Under the pieces are notes generated by a model. It was given only the letters and a program-made list of their open reading frames with translations, was not told where the DNA came from and did no database searches. This document shows, in pieces, positions 1 to 6,941 of a DNA stretch of 14,040 nucleotides. The stretch spans positions 1 to 14,040 of the forward strand of contig CAIRSV010000307.1 of NCBI GenBank assembly GCA_903881265.1, given 5' to 3'. Origin of the DNA: an uncultured Bacteroidota bacterium. Lineage in GTDB: Bacteria; Bacteroidota; Bacteroidia; Chitinophagales; Chitinophagaceae. How positions within the stretch are numbered: position 1 is the stretch's first letter; every line of letters begins with the position of its first letter. Both the position numbers and the translations under genes were made by a program.

Positions 1-320
1 CTTAATTTCAGCGCAACCAATTTTTCCTTGAGAAAATATTCTACTGATTTAACATCCTGGTTTGTCACTTTTTCAATATGCTTAATCTGCTGAGCATCGT
101 CTGCATTGAACTTGATCACAATATTTCTGAGAGACTTGACTTTTGATGCGGGTAGCACAAATAATTTCAATTCACTAAGTGCAATAAAATATTCGATCTC
201 GACATGAACTCTGTATTTCATTAGAGCAAATTCAGAAAAATAGCCAGAGAGTTTTTCGAGTTGTTTTTTATAGCGGCCATCAAGAGGCGAAATTGCAAAT
301 AATGCAGGGTGTTGAATCAT
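1..320 (-). CDS. purB: Adenylosuccinate lyase, N-terminal part (runs off left edge)
   Basis: The reading frame starts at an ATG read from 318-320 on the minus strand and stays open to the window edge, giving 106 residues. The N-terminus contains the SPLDGRY signature and then a YFSEFALMKYRVHVEIEYFI-type helix, both hallmarks of the long PurB form. The enzyme acts twice in purine synthesis: it splits SAICAR to AICAR plus fumarate, and adenylosuccinate to AMP plus fumarate. It belongs to the fumarase/aspartase superfamily and works as a cytosolic tetramer. The catalytic signature loop near the C-terminus lies outside the window and cannot be checked. A perfect -7 promoter element lies 17 bases upstream of the ATG, divergent from mqnA. 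purN, another purine gene, lies about 12 kb away and is not in the same operon. Confidence 0.93.
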   Translation of the reverse strand, partial: MIQHPALFAISPLDGRYKKQLEKLSGYFSEFALMKYRVHVEIEYFIALSELKLFVLPASKVKSLRNIVIKFNADDAQQIKHIEKVTNQDVKSVEYFLKEKLVALKL

Positions 321-337
321 AAAAAATAATTAGACAG

Positions 338-345
338 CAAAGTTA
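338..345 (-). promoter_or_regulatory. Bacteroidota -7 box for purB
   Basis: On the minus strand this reads TAACTTTG, a perfect match to the TAnnTTTG element recognised by the primary sigma factor of Bacteroidota. It ends 17 bases before the purB ATG. I see no convincing -33 TTG at the usual spacing. It lies back to back with the mqnA box at 367-374. Confidence 0.5.
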
Positions 346-366
346 ATCAATGCAAATGGTTGAGTT

Positions 367-374
367 TATATTTG
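367..374 (+). promoter_or_regulatory. Bacteroidota -7 box for mqnA
   Basis: This reads TATATTTG, a perfect TAnnTTTG match ending 9 bases before the ATG at 384. If used, transcription would begin only a few bases before that ATG. That would place the alternative in-frame TTG at 360 upstream of the transcript, which supports the 384 start. The -33 element is weak or absent. Confidence 0.45.
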
Positions 375-383
375 CCGTCGATT

Positions 384-1127
384 ATGCAAAAAAAGATTCG
401 TGTTGGTGCGGTGAGTTATTTGAATACAAAACCCCTGATTTATGGTTTTGAACATGGCATCATGAATGATCAAATTCAATTATCACTCGATTATCCCTCT
501 CGATTAGCGGGATTGATGCAGAAAAACAAACTTGACATTTCACTCTTGCCTGTAGCGTCTATCCCCAACATCGCGAATGCCACTGTATTTAGTGACTATT
601 GCATAGCTTCTGACAAAAAAGTTGCATCGGTATGCCTTTTCAGTCATGTCCCAATAGAAGAAATACAAGAAGTGTATCTCGATTATCAGTCTAAAACAAG
701 CGTAGCCTTAGTTAGAATACTACTACGAGATTATTGGAATATAAGGCCCTCCTTGCTTGAGGCAGACGAAGCGTATATTGGAAAAATAAATGGGAAAACA
801 GCGGGTATAATCATTGGCGACAGGGCGCTGATACAATACTCAAACTTCCCTTTTGTCTACGATTTAGCCGAAGCGTGGCAATCACATACCCAACTACCGT
901 TTGTCTTTGCGACCTGGGTGACAAACACGCAATTAGATCAGTCATTTATAGATTCATTCAACACATCAAATGAACTTGGGATGACCAAACTTGATGAAAT
1001 AATTGCAAACAATCCGTTTGCGTCGTATGATTTAAAACGGTATTACACAGAAAATATCAGCTTTAAATTTGATTTAGAAAAACGAAATGGAATGATGCTT
1101 TTTTTAAAGATGCTTGAAAAGCTTTAG
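384..1127 (+). CDS. mqnA: Chorismate dehydratase MqnA (futalosine menaquinone pathway)
   Basis: The product is 247 residues starting MQKKIRVGAVSYLNTKPL; VGAVSYLNTKPL is the hallmark N-terminal motif of MqnA. The fold is that of a periplasmic-binding-protein-like enzyme, but no signal peptide is visible, so it is cytosolic. MqnA dehydrates chorismate to 3-[(1-carboxyvinyl)oxy]benzoate, the first step of the futalosine route to menaquinone. Other family features include DISLLPVASI (around residues 51-60) and IIIGDRALI (around 142-150). The frame extends upstream to a TTG at 360, but the ATG at 384 matches the usual MqnA N-terminus and follows a -7 box at 367-374, so I chose it. The gene is divergent from purB and converges on the OmpP1-like gene with 32 bases between stops. 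No other mqn gene is in the window. Confidence 0.93.
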   Translation: MQKKIRVGAVSYLNTKPLIYGFEHGIMNDQIQLSLDYPSRLAGLMQKNKLDISLLPVASIPNIANATVFSDYCIASDKKVASVCLFSHVPIEEIQEVYLDYQSKTSVALVRILLRDYWNIRPSLLEADEAYIGKINGKTAGIIIGDRALIQYSNFPFVYDLAEAWQSHTQLPFVFATWVTNTQLDQSFIDSFNTSNELGMTKLDEIIANNPFASYDLKRYYTENISFKFDLEKRNGMMLFLKMLEKL

Positions 1128-1159
1128 TCAATTTCCCTGAAGCGTTTATTCGTAACTAG

Positions 1160-2689
1160 CTAGAATTTTACGCCAAATGTCACTAACACATTAGAGACTC
1201 CATTTTTAATGGTTGCCTGTTGCACATTCGCATCAGCTCGTGCAAGTACATAAGGAATATCAATAGTTCGCTGAGTGGAGTGAGAATAGGTTGCATCAAT
1301 AAACCAATTCTGCTCGCGATATCCAATACCCCCGCTGATGATTGTCTTATCTCCTTGAGAGAATTGACTTGTTGTTTGGTATGGCGATCCGTAATACCCG
1401 AATCCACTTCGTAGGCAAAAGTTACTGAGTTTGGCTTCTGCGCCTATTCTAATATTCACCGCCTCTTTATACATATTCTGAATTACGTTATTAATGGCAT
1501 TGGTTGCATTTTCATAGCCCTCACCATAGTTGTATTTCATAGAAGCATAATTCAAATACTCAATATCTGCTGTAACAAAACCTCTTTTGCCAAAAAGAAA
1601 CATCCCACTTACTAAGGCTTTATAGGGCGTATTGAGTGAATAATTAAACACCAATGCAGAATCCTGATTATACGAGTTGACAGGACCTGTAAGATTAGCT
1701 AATTGAAGATACAAACTGTCGGTATGGGACACCATCGAAATCGAGGATGCGTCATTTAATTCTATATGCGTTGGTGTATGTAATGCCAAACCGAATCTCA
1801 TATTCGCATTGGGTTTATACATTGCACCCAATTTTAAATTGATTCCTGTACCTGTTGTCGTTAGTCTTTCTGTATAGGTAAAGTACTTAAAATCATTCGT
1901 TAGATCACCTGAAATATCTTCCTCGCTAAATTGCATCGTTCTATCATAGTCAATATTGAAAATACCCATAGTGGCGCCAAGCATTAGTTTATCCATATAA
2001 TTACCGCCAACGCTCACAAGGTATTCTGTCATACCACCTTTCTCTGTCACTTTCTTAGACTGGTTTAAACCAGCTGCATATGGAACGTATGATACTGCCT
2101 TAGACGAATCGACTCCTTGTCCCTTGTCAATTAAATAGGTCTCATAGGCCCCGTACGCTGAAAAATTAACGCTATTCAATGACGTTGAATTAATCCCGCC
2201 GTAACTATTAAAATCATCCGCAAAACTTTCAATAAGTGAATTACTATTGTTTTTGCCTGCGTATATAAATTCATTTTTAAACGTCGTTACACGATTCATA
2301 CCCACACCAAAATTGAATGTTTTCCATTTACTCTCTTTATATCTAGATTTTAAATCACTAGACAGCACCAAGCCGAAATTCATCAGATTCAATTTTGATT
2401 CAGTTGCTGAGGATTGACCACCTAAATAGGATGAATTATTATTTGACACATTGAACGAAGGCGTGAACATCAATTCATTGGTCTTGTATATACCTATGCC
2501 TGCTGGATTGACGGACAGCGCGCTAAAGTCAGCCCCAATGCTTCCCACAGCGCCGCCGATTCCCATACCGCGGGCAGTTCCCTGATATGCCGCATTACTA
2601 TAACGTAGCGCATCAAATTCATCTTGAGCGCTCACACACTCACTTAAAGCTGTCAATACGATAAGGCAGCCTAATACCTTTTTCATCAT
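1160..2689 (-). CDS. OmpP1/FadL-type outer-membrane beta-barrel protein
   Basis: This 509-residue protein begins with a signal peptide (MMKKVLGCLIVLTALSECVSA), with likely cleavage after about residue 21. A conserved N-terminal stretch follows, with ARGMGIGGAVGSIGADFSAL and an NPAGIG motif typical of the FadL/OmpP1/TodX family. The rest alternates short hydrophobic and polar stretches as in beta strands. The chain ends in VTFGVKF with a terminal Phe, the usual outer-membrane barrel signal. FadL relatives pass hydrophobic substrates such as long-chain fatty acids through the outer membrane; Bacteroidota members are often annotated as hemin receptors on weak grounds, so the substrate here is unknown. 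Two adjacent Met codons (M1, M2) are both possible starts. The gene lies 67 bases downstream of a co-oriented secreted protein gene and may be cotranscribed with it. Confidence 0.85.
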   Translation of the reverse strand: MMKKVLGCLIVLTALSECVSAQDEFDALRYSNAAYQGTARGMGIGGAVGSIGADFSALSVNPAGIGIYKTNELMFTPSFNVSNNNSSYLGGQSSATESKLNLMNFGLVLSSDLKSRYKESKWKTFNFGVGMNRVTTFKNEFIYAGKNNSNSLIESFADDFNSYGGINSTSLNSVNFSAYGAYETYLIDKGQGVDSSKAVSYVPYAAGLNQSKKVTEKGGMTEYLVSVGGNYMDKLMLGATMGIFNIDYDRTMQFSEEDISGDLTNDFKYFTYTERLTTTGTGINLKLGAMYKPNANMRFGLALHTPTHIELNDASSISMVSHTDSLYLQLANLTGPVNSYNQDSALVFNYSLNTPYKALVSGMFLFGKRGFVTADIEYLNYASMKYNYGEGYENATNAINNVIQNMYKEAVNIRIGAEAKLSNFCLRSGFGYYGSPYQTTSQFSQGDKTIISGGIGYREQNWFIDATYSHSTQRTIDIPYVLARADANVQQATIKNGVSNVLVTFGVKF

Positions 2690-2756
2690 TGTATAAAGAA
2701 TTATAATGTCAAAATAGTTCGCCTTGCATTCAATAAGTCTGCAAGCTTAGTTATAT

Positions 2757-4127
2757 CTATCGTCGTCGTCCACCACCATTACCGCCGCTCATTGGACTTT
2801 GCATTCTTGGCGACTCCATTCGTGGAGACTCGCTGCGACGTTCATTTCTAGGGCTTTCGTATCGTCTTGGTTCTGGGGTATTATTCTGTTGAGGTTGATT
2901 CTGATAACGTTGTTCCCTCACGCGATTACGCTCTTCATTCATTCGCTCTTGTTCGCGTTGTCGCCTCTCAGTTCGTTGGCGTTCTCCTGCTTGTTGCTCA
3001 TCGTTACGCTCACGAATTGGATTAGTTTGTTGTTGCCTCTCGTCCATTCGATCATTATTTCGCGTACCTTCTACACGACCATTGCCGCTATTACTCTCTT
3101 GCATTTGTTGCTGATTCAGGATCCGATCTCGGTTCGTCCTCTCGGGTTGTTGGTTCTTGATTGTTGAATTCTGATAGGGATAGCGATCACTGCTGCGTTC
3201 ATTATTTATACCAGATTCACCTATGCGTGAAGAAGAATTTTTAATTCCTCCCTTATCCGTCATTTGATTCCGATCATTTCTGACATCATATGAACCATTT
3301 GAATGTACCGCGTTTTCTGTACCGATTGTATTTATTGGAGAAGCATTTGTGCGCACAGCTCTCATTCCATCATTGATGACAGGTGAGGTTGTCGTTGAAC
3401 TACGAATAGAACCACGGTTATTTCGAACACCACTATTTACAGACATTCGTGGACCATATACATAAGACGACTTATAACCACCATTCCCGTAATTATTATT
3501 GTTGTTGTAGAAGCCATCCCAATAACCATTCCAATACCCTTGATTATAGCCATTGTGATAGCCGTAGCCATAGTTATTGCCATAACCATAATTGTTCCAA
3601 CCACAGTAGCCGCCGCCAAATCTATTCCAGTTATTAAATCCTGAATAACAACCATAATTATTCCAGTTATTATAACCCCAATTATTACCATAATTATTCC
3701 AGTTATTATAACCCCAATTATTGCCATAGTACCAACTTGGATAACCCCACCCGATCGAGAATGAAGGGTAATTATAGCTCATATCCCACCAGTATGGATC
3801 CATGAAAAACGGACTATAATATCCAAAACGCCAAAATGAATTATTAAATCGGCGAATTCGTGACGCATAATAGTAATCGTCATCATCATAATCGATGTAC
3901 TCATCATCAGAGCCGTAGCTCTTTGCTGAATTTTCTGAATACTGTTGAGATCGATATGAATCAGCATCAGTGTTGCCACTTTCTTGTTTCTGCAACGCTG
4001 AAGCTGCCGGCGTGTTAGAGCCTTTCTTCGGCGATCCAGCATCATACACATCATCGTAGGTTTGACTAAAGACTGAGGTGCTTACAAAAAGAAGTGCTGC
4101 TAATAAGACTAAGGTTGCATTTTTCAT
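2757..4127 (-). CDS. Secreted low-complexity Gly/Asn/Tyr/Trp-rich protein with Arg/Gln-rich tail
   Basis: I do not recognise a defined domain. The frame is open from 4199, but the ATG at 4127 opens a clear signal peptide (MKNATLVLLAALLFVSTSVFSQ, cleavage near residue 22), so I use it, giving 456 residues. Regions in order: an acidic/Tyr segment (about 74-88); a segment dense in Trp, Tyr and Phe (95-135); a 12-residue tandem repeat NNWGYNNWNNYG at 136-147 and 148-159; more GYGNN-type sequence to about 220; then a long polar tail rich in Asn, Ser, Arg, Gln and Glu, ending in ESPRM-like repeats and GGGRRR. It is exported, probably to the periplasm or surface, and largely disordered. Such proteins are sometimes annotated by weak similarity as vitellogenin-like or prolyl-tRNA-synthetase-associated. 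It is divergent from proS and upstream of the OmpP1-like gene. Function unknown. Confidence 0.8.
   Translation of the reverse strand: MKNATLVLLAALLFVSTSVFSQTYDDVYDAGSPKKGSNTPAASALQKQESGNTDADSYRSQQYSENSAKSYGSDDEYIDYDDDDYYYASRIRRFNNSFWRFGYYSPFFMDPYWWDMSYNYPSFSIGWGYPSWYYGNNWGYNNWNNYGNNWGYNNWNNYGCYSGFNNWNRFGGGYCGWNNYGYGNNYGYGYHNGYNQGYWNGYWDGFYNNNNNYGNGGYKSSYVYGPRMSVNSGVRNNRGSIRSSTTTSPVINDGMRAVRTNASPINTIGTENAVHSNGSYDVRNDRNQMTDKGGIKNSSSRIGESGINNERSSDRYPYQNSTIKNQQPERTNRDRILNQQQMQESNSGNGRVEGTRNNDRMDERQQQTNPIRERNDEQQAGERQRTERRQREQERMNEERNRVREQRYQNQPQQNNTPEPRRYESPRNERRSESPRMESPRMQSPMSGGNGGGRRR
3654..3725 (-). repeat. Two-copy 36-bp tandem repeat inside the secreted protein gene
   Basis: Positions 3654-3689 and 3690-3725 are 36-base direct repeats that differ at one base near the end. 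They encode two copies of NNWGYNNWNNYG. The unit length keeps frame, so copy number can change by slippage without breaking the gene. Confidence 0.9.
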
Positions 4128-4415
4128 TTTAAAAGAATTTTGATTATTAGAACTTGTAATCCTTTCCGAAATTACGACACTTCGACCATCACTAGACAAA
4201 AAAGTTTATTAAAACTGCCATTGAGCAGGCACTTTAACAAGTAGTAAATATTTGACAGGCATTCGTAAAAAGAAAGAGATGTAAGTCTATAATAACCAAT
4301 ACGATGTATATATTATTCAATATATTATGTTTATGATTAAAGTTAATGTTATTTTGCACGGACTTTCCTATGCGTAAAACATTCGAATAGTAGAATAGCC
4401 TTAATAGTAAAGAAA
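4128..4415. promoter_or_regulatory. Divergent intergenic region between the secreted protein gene and proS
   Basis: This 288-base gap should hold promoters for both flanking genes. It is very AT-rich, especially 4285-4350. I found no perfect TAnnTTTG on either strand. The nearest match toward proS is TATTTTG at 4350-4356, one base short of the consensus spacing and about 59 bases before the ATG. No RNA gene, convincing hairpin or conserved small ORF was seen. Confidence 0.35.
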
Positions 4416-5894
4416 ATGAGTAAAGAAATTACATCCCGTGCAGTCGATTATAGTCAATGGTATAATGATTTGGTTTTAAAAGCAGGGTTGGCAGATTATA
4501 GTGCCGTACGTGGCTGTATGGTGATTAAACCCTATGGCTATGCACTTTGGGAAAATATGCGCGATGTATTAGACAAGATGTTCAAAGACACAGGTCATGT
4601 GAACGCCTACTTTCCAATTTTTATACCGAAAAGTCTCTTTGAAGCGGAAGAAAAAAATGCAGAAGGATTTGCAAAAGAATGTGCTGTCGTAACGCACTAC
4701 CGACTAAAAGCCGACCCAAATAATAAAGGCAAATTAATTGTTGACCCTGAAGCCAAATTAGAAGAAGAACTAGTTGTTCGACCAACATCTGAAGCTATTA
4801 TCTGGAATACGTATAAAACTTGGATACAATCGTACCGCGATTTGCCAATTCTTGTGAATCAATGGGCTAATGTTGTGCGATGGGAAATGCGCACACGTCT
4901 CTTTTTACGTACTGCCGAATTTCTTTGGCAAGAAGGGCATACAGCGCATGCCACGAAAGAAGAAGCTGTAGAAGAAACTACCCGCATGTTAGACATTTAC
5001 GCCGAATTTGCCGAAAACTACATGGCCATGCCAGTGATGAAAGGTGTCAAAACTGCCAATGAGCGTTTTGCAGGTGCTGAAGATACATATTGCATTGAGG
5101 CCCTAATGCAGGACGGCAAGGCGCTACAAGCCGGAACGTCCCATTTTCTTGGTCAAAATTTTGCCAAAGCCTTTGATGTTACCTATGTCAATAAAGAAAA
5201 TAAACCAGAATATGTTTGGGCCACTTCATGGGGTGTATCTACACGATTAATCGGCGCGCTTGTTATGGCACATAGCGATGATGATGGTCTCGTGCTACCG
5301 CCTAAATTGGCGCCAATTCAAGTGGTGATTGTACCGATCTATAAAGGCGAAGAATCCAAAACACTGATTGATGATAAAGCAACTACCATCGTAACTAATT
5401 TAAAGCAAAAAGGAATCAGAGTTAAATATGATAACGCTGATAATGCTCGTCCAGGCTGGAAATTTGCGGAGTATGAAATGAAAGGTGTGCCATTGCGTAT
5501 TGCCATCGGAGCAAGAGATATTGAAAATAATGTGGTGGAGCTAGCTCGACGGGATACAAAAGAAAAAACGACCGTATCGTTGGATGGTTTGGAAGAAGGA
5601 ATTCAACAGCTGTTAGAAGAAATTCAACTGGCTATTTTCAATAAAGCGAATCAATATCGTGCAGAACATATTACTGAAGTCAATTCATGGGATGAATTTA
5701 CGAAGACGCTTGATGAAAAAGGAGGCTTTGTCAGTGCACATTGGGATGGAACCTCCGAAACAGAGGAACAAATCAAAACACAAACAAAGGCCACCATTCG
5801 CTGTATCCCATTGCATAACAAACAAGAAGCGGGTGTTTGTGTAATGAGTGGAAACCCTAGCAAGGAACGTGTATTATTTGCCAGAGCGTATTAA
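4416..5894 (+). CDS. proS: Prolyl-tRNA synthetase, archaeal/eukaryotic type
   Basis: The 492-residue product charges tRNA-Pro with proline in the cytosol. It is a class II synthetase of the shorter form that lacks the large editing insertion found in E. coli-type ProRS. Visible features are VIKPYGYALWENM (36-48) with FPIFIPKSLF (66-75); RPTSE (122-126); motif 2 from RWEMRTRLFLRTAEF into LWQEGHTAHAT (155-180); motif 3 GVSTRLIGALVMAHSDDDG (273-291); an anticodon-binding domain starting near 300 (APIQVVIVPIYKG); and the extra C-terminal domain ending KERVLFARAY, whose terminal Tyr is usual for this type. All core motifs are intact and the length is normal. Three small membrane-protein ORFs follow at 7-8-base gaps, so they probably share its transcript. 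Confidence 0.97.
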   Translation: MSKEITSRAVDYSQWYNDLVLKAGLADYSAVRGCMVIKPYGYALWENMRDVLDKMFKDTGHVNAYFPIFIPKSLFEAEEKNAEGFAKECAVVTHYRLKADPNNKGKLIVDPEAKLEEELVVRPTSEAIIWNTYKTWIQSYRDLPILVNQWANVVRWEMRTRLFLRTAEFLWQEGHTAHATKEEAVEETTRMLDIYAEFAENYMAMPVMKGVKTANERFAGAEDTYCIEALMQDGKALQAGTSHFLGQNFAKAFDVTYVNKENKPEYVWATSWGVSTRLIGALVMAHSDDDGLVLPPKLAPIQVVIVPIYKGEESKTLIDDKATTIVTNLKQKGIRVKYDNADNARPGWKFAEYEMKGVPLRIAIGARDIENNVVELARRDTKEKTTVSLDGLEEGIQQLLEEIQLAIFNKANQYRAEHITEVNSWDEFTKTLDEKGGFVSAHWDGTSETEEQIKTQTKATIRCIPLHNKQEAGVCVMSGNPSKERVLFARAY

Positions 5895-5902
5895 TAAAAA
5901 CC

Positions 5903-6049
5903 ATGTATAATAAAAAAGAAACCCCATCATTGTTCAATCTAACTATTGGCGAGGATAGCAACAATTCCTTAAACGAATTGACAAAGTGGGCCAAATTTAT
6001 TGGCATATATGGTATGATATTGATTGCTTTTCTCCTCAACATTCATTAA
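5903..6049 (+). CDS. 48-residue single-TM ORF, truncated paralog of the gene at 6467
   Basis: This short frame starts at an ATG 8 bases after proS and encodes a polar N-terminus followed by LTKWAKFIGIYGMILIAFLL and a quick stop. The segment KWAKFIGI is identical to that in the product of 6467-6931, and 20 bases of DNA match exactly (5987-6006 and 6545-6564). It keeps only the N-terminal arm and most of the first membrane segment, whereas its two relatives have three segments. The next gene starts 7 bases after the stop, so the missing part is not recoverable by a simple frameshift. It is either a remnant left by a deletion or a genuine microprotein. The frame is intact and the spacing regular, which leaves real expression possible. 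Confidence 0.55.
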   Translation: MYNKKETPSLFNLTIGEDSNNSLNELTKWAKFIGIYGMILIAFLLNIH

Positions 6050-6056
6050 TCTCATT

Positions 6057-6458
6057 ATGGAAAATAACACGAATCTTACGCCGACCATTAAAACGCATAT
6101 TGCGACAACAATGACATGGGCCCGATATGCAGCCATCCTATCATTTGTAAATTTAGGGTTGACGTTTCTTCAGCTTATTATAGGTGCAGTGAAAGGCAAT
6201 TTGAATGTATTCGGATCTGTTTTTAGTTTTGTCATTTCGGGTGTTATTACGCTCGTTATGGGTATTAACCTGCTTAACTATTCCAACTATGCAAAATCTA
6301 GTCTTGATAATGGCGACTCGGTTCTTTTATATCAGGCGCTTTACCATTTGCGCACTTATTTCATCGTCATGGGCATTTTGTTCTTAATCATTATCGGACT
6401 ATTACTTCTTTTCGTATTCATTGCAATCATGGTGGCCATTTATGCCGCTGCTAAATAA
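6057..6458 (+). CDS. Small three-TM membrane protein, paralog of the next gene
   Basis: The product is 133 residues from the ATG at 6057 (MENNTN); an upstream in-frame ATG at 6024 lies inside the preceding ORF and would add residues not resembling the relatives. A polar start of about 20 residues containing TWARYAAIL is followed by three hydrophobic segments, roughly 24-46, 51-72 and 95-130, the last possibly two. A short linker with YAKSSLDNGDS precedes ALYHLRTYFIVMGIL. The pattern of an N-terminal W-A-K/R-aromatic motif, then Lys-Ser and H-L-x-x-Y before the last helix, is shared with the 6467 gene. It resembles small membrane proteins of Bacteroidota annotated as DUF5362-like, but I am unsure of that family assignment. 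Function unknown; inner membrane inferred. Likely cotranscribed with proS. Confidence 0.75.
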   Translation: MENNTNLTPTIKTHIATTMTWARYAAILSFVNLGLTFLQLIIGAVKGNLNVFGSVFSFVISGVITLVMGINLLNYSNYAKSSLDNGDSVLLYQALYHLRTYFIVMGILFLIIIGLLLLFVFIAIMVAIYAAAK

Positions 6459-6466
6459 TTCATACT

Positions 6467-6931
6467 ATGGAAAACAACGAATCCATCTTACAAGTTACTG
6501 ATTTCGATTCTTCAGGTCAAAACCAATTAAACAACTCAGGCAAATGGGCCAAATTTATTGGCATTGTGTATTTATTTATCGCAACGTTACTATTACTAAT
6601 TGCACTTCTTGTACTTGCCAATCTTGATCTGATTGCAGCGTATATTATGGATATCAACGGGATGAGTATAGAAGCTTTGGAATTTATGATGGGCGCTGGA
6701 AAATGGCTGTTTGCCCTGATGATGGCCTTTTCTTGTTTTATCCTTTTCTTGAATGGATTTTTTCTTGTAAAATTTGGGGTTGCAACTAAATCATATGCCA
6801 CGACATATACAGAAGATGCCTTATCGGGTTCTTTTCATCATCTCGGTCGTTATCTGATGCTTACGACAATATTATCGATCGTATCAACTGTCTTTTCGGT
6901 TGCAGCAATCGTCTATTACATGCTTAAGTAA
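6467..6931 (+). CDS. Small three-TM membrane protein, paralog of the previous gene
   Basis: The product is 154 residues. It has a polar N-terminal arm of about 26 residues, the motif GKWAKFIGI, then hydrophobic segments at about 31-53, 79-104 and 130-153, with an amphipathic stretch (IEALEFMMGAG) before the second. It shares the start sequence MENN, the motif TKS and HHLGRY with the 6057 product, so the two arose by duplication. It begins 8 bases after the preceding stop and ends 10 bases before the stop of the convergent oxidoreductase gene. No catalytic motif is visible. It may be a DUF5362-like membrane protein; function unknown. Confidence 0.75.
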   Translation: MENNESILQVTDFDSSGQNQLNNSGKWAKFIGIVYLFIATLLLLIALLVLANLDLIAAYIMDINGMSIEALEFMMGAGKWLFALMMAFSCFILFLNGFFLVKFGVATKSYATTYTEDALSGSFHHLGRYLMLTTILSIVSTVFSVAAIVYYMLK

Positions 6932-6941
6932 GCGGCAACTT

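Noticed and set aside
1121..1143. Possible terminator hairpin between mqnA and the OmpP1-like gene (7-bp stem with one G-T pair)
   Set aside because: The stem is short and AT-rich, overlaps the mqnA stop and lacks a proper T-run, so it is not distinguishable from chance.
2723..2745. 6-bp inverted repeat (CTTGCA/TGCAAG) between the secreted protein gene and the OmpP1-like gene
   Set aside because: The stem is short with an 11-base loop and no T-run, so it is too weak to call a terminator or attenuator.
3437..3727. Ile/Met/Thr-rich frame overlapping the repeat part of the secreted protein gene
   Set aside because: Its hydrophobic look comes from reading the Asn/Gly/Tyr repeat codons in another frame; there is no start context or family match.
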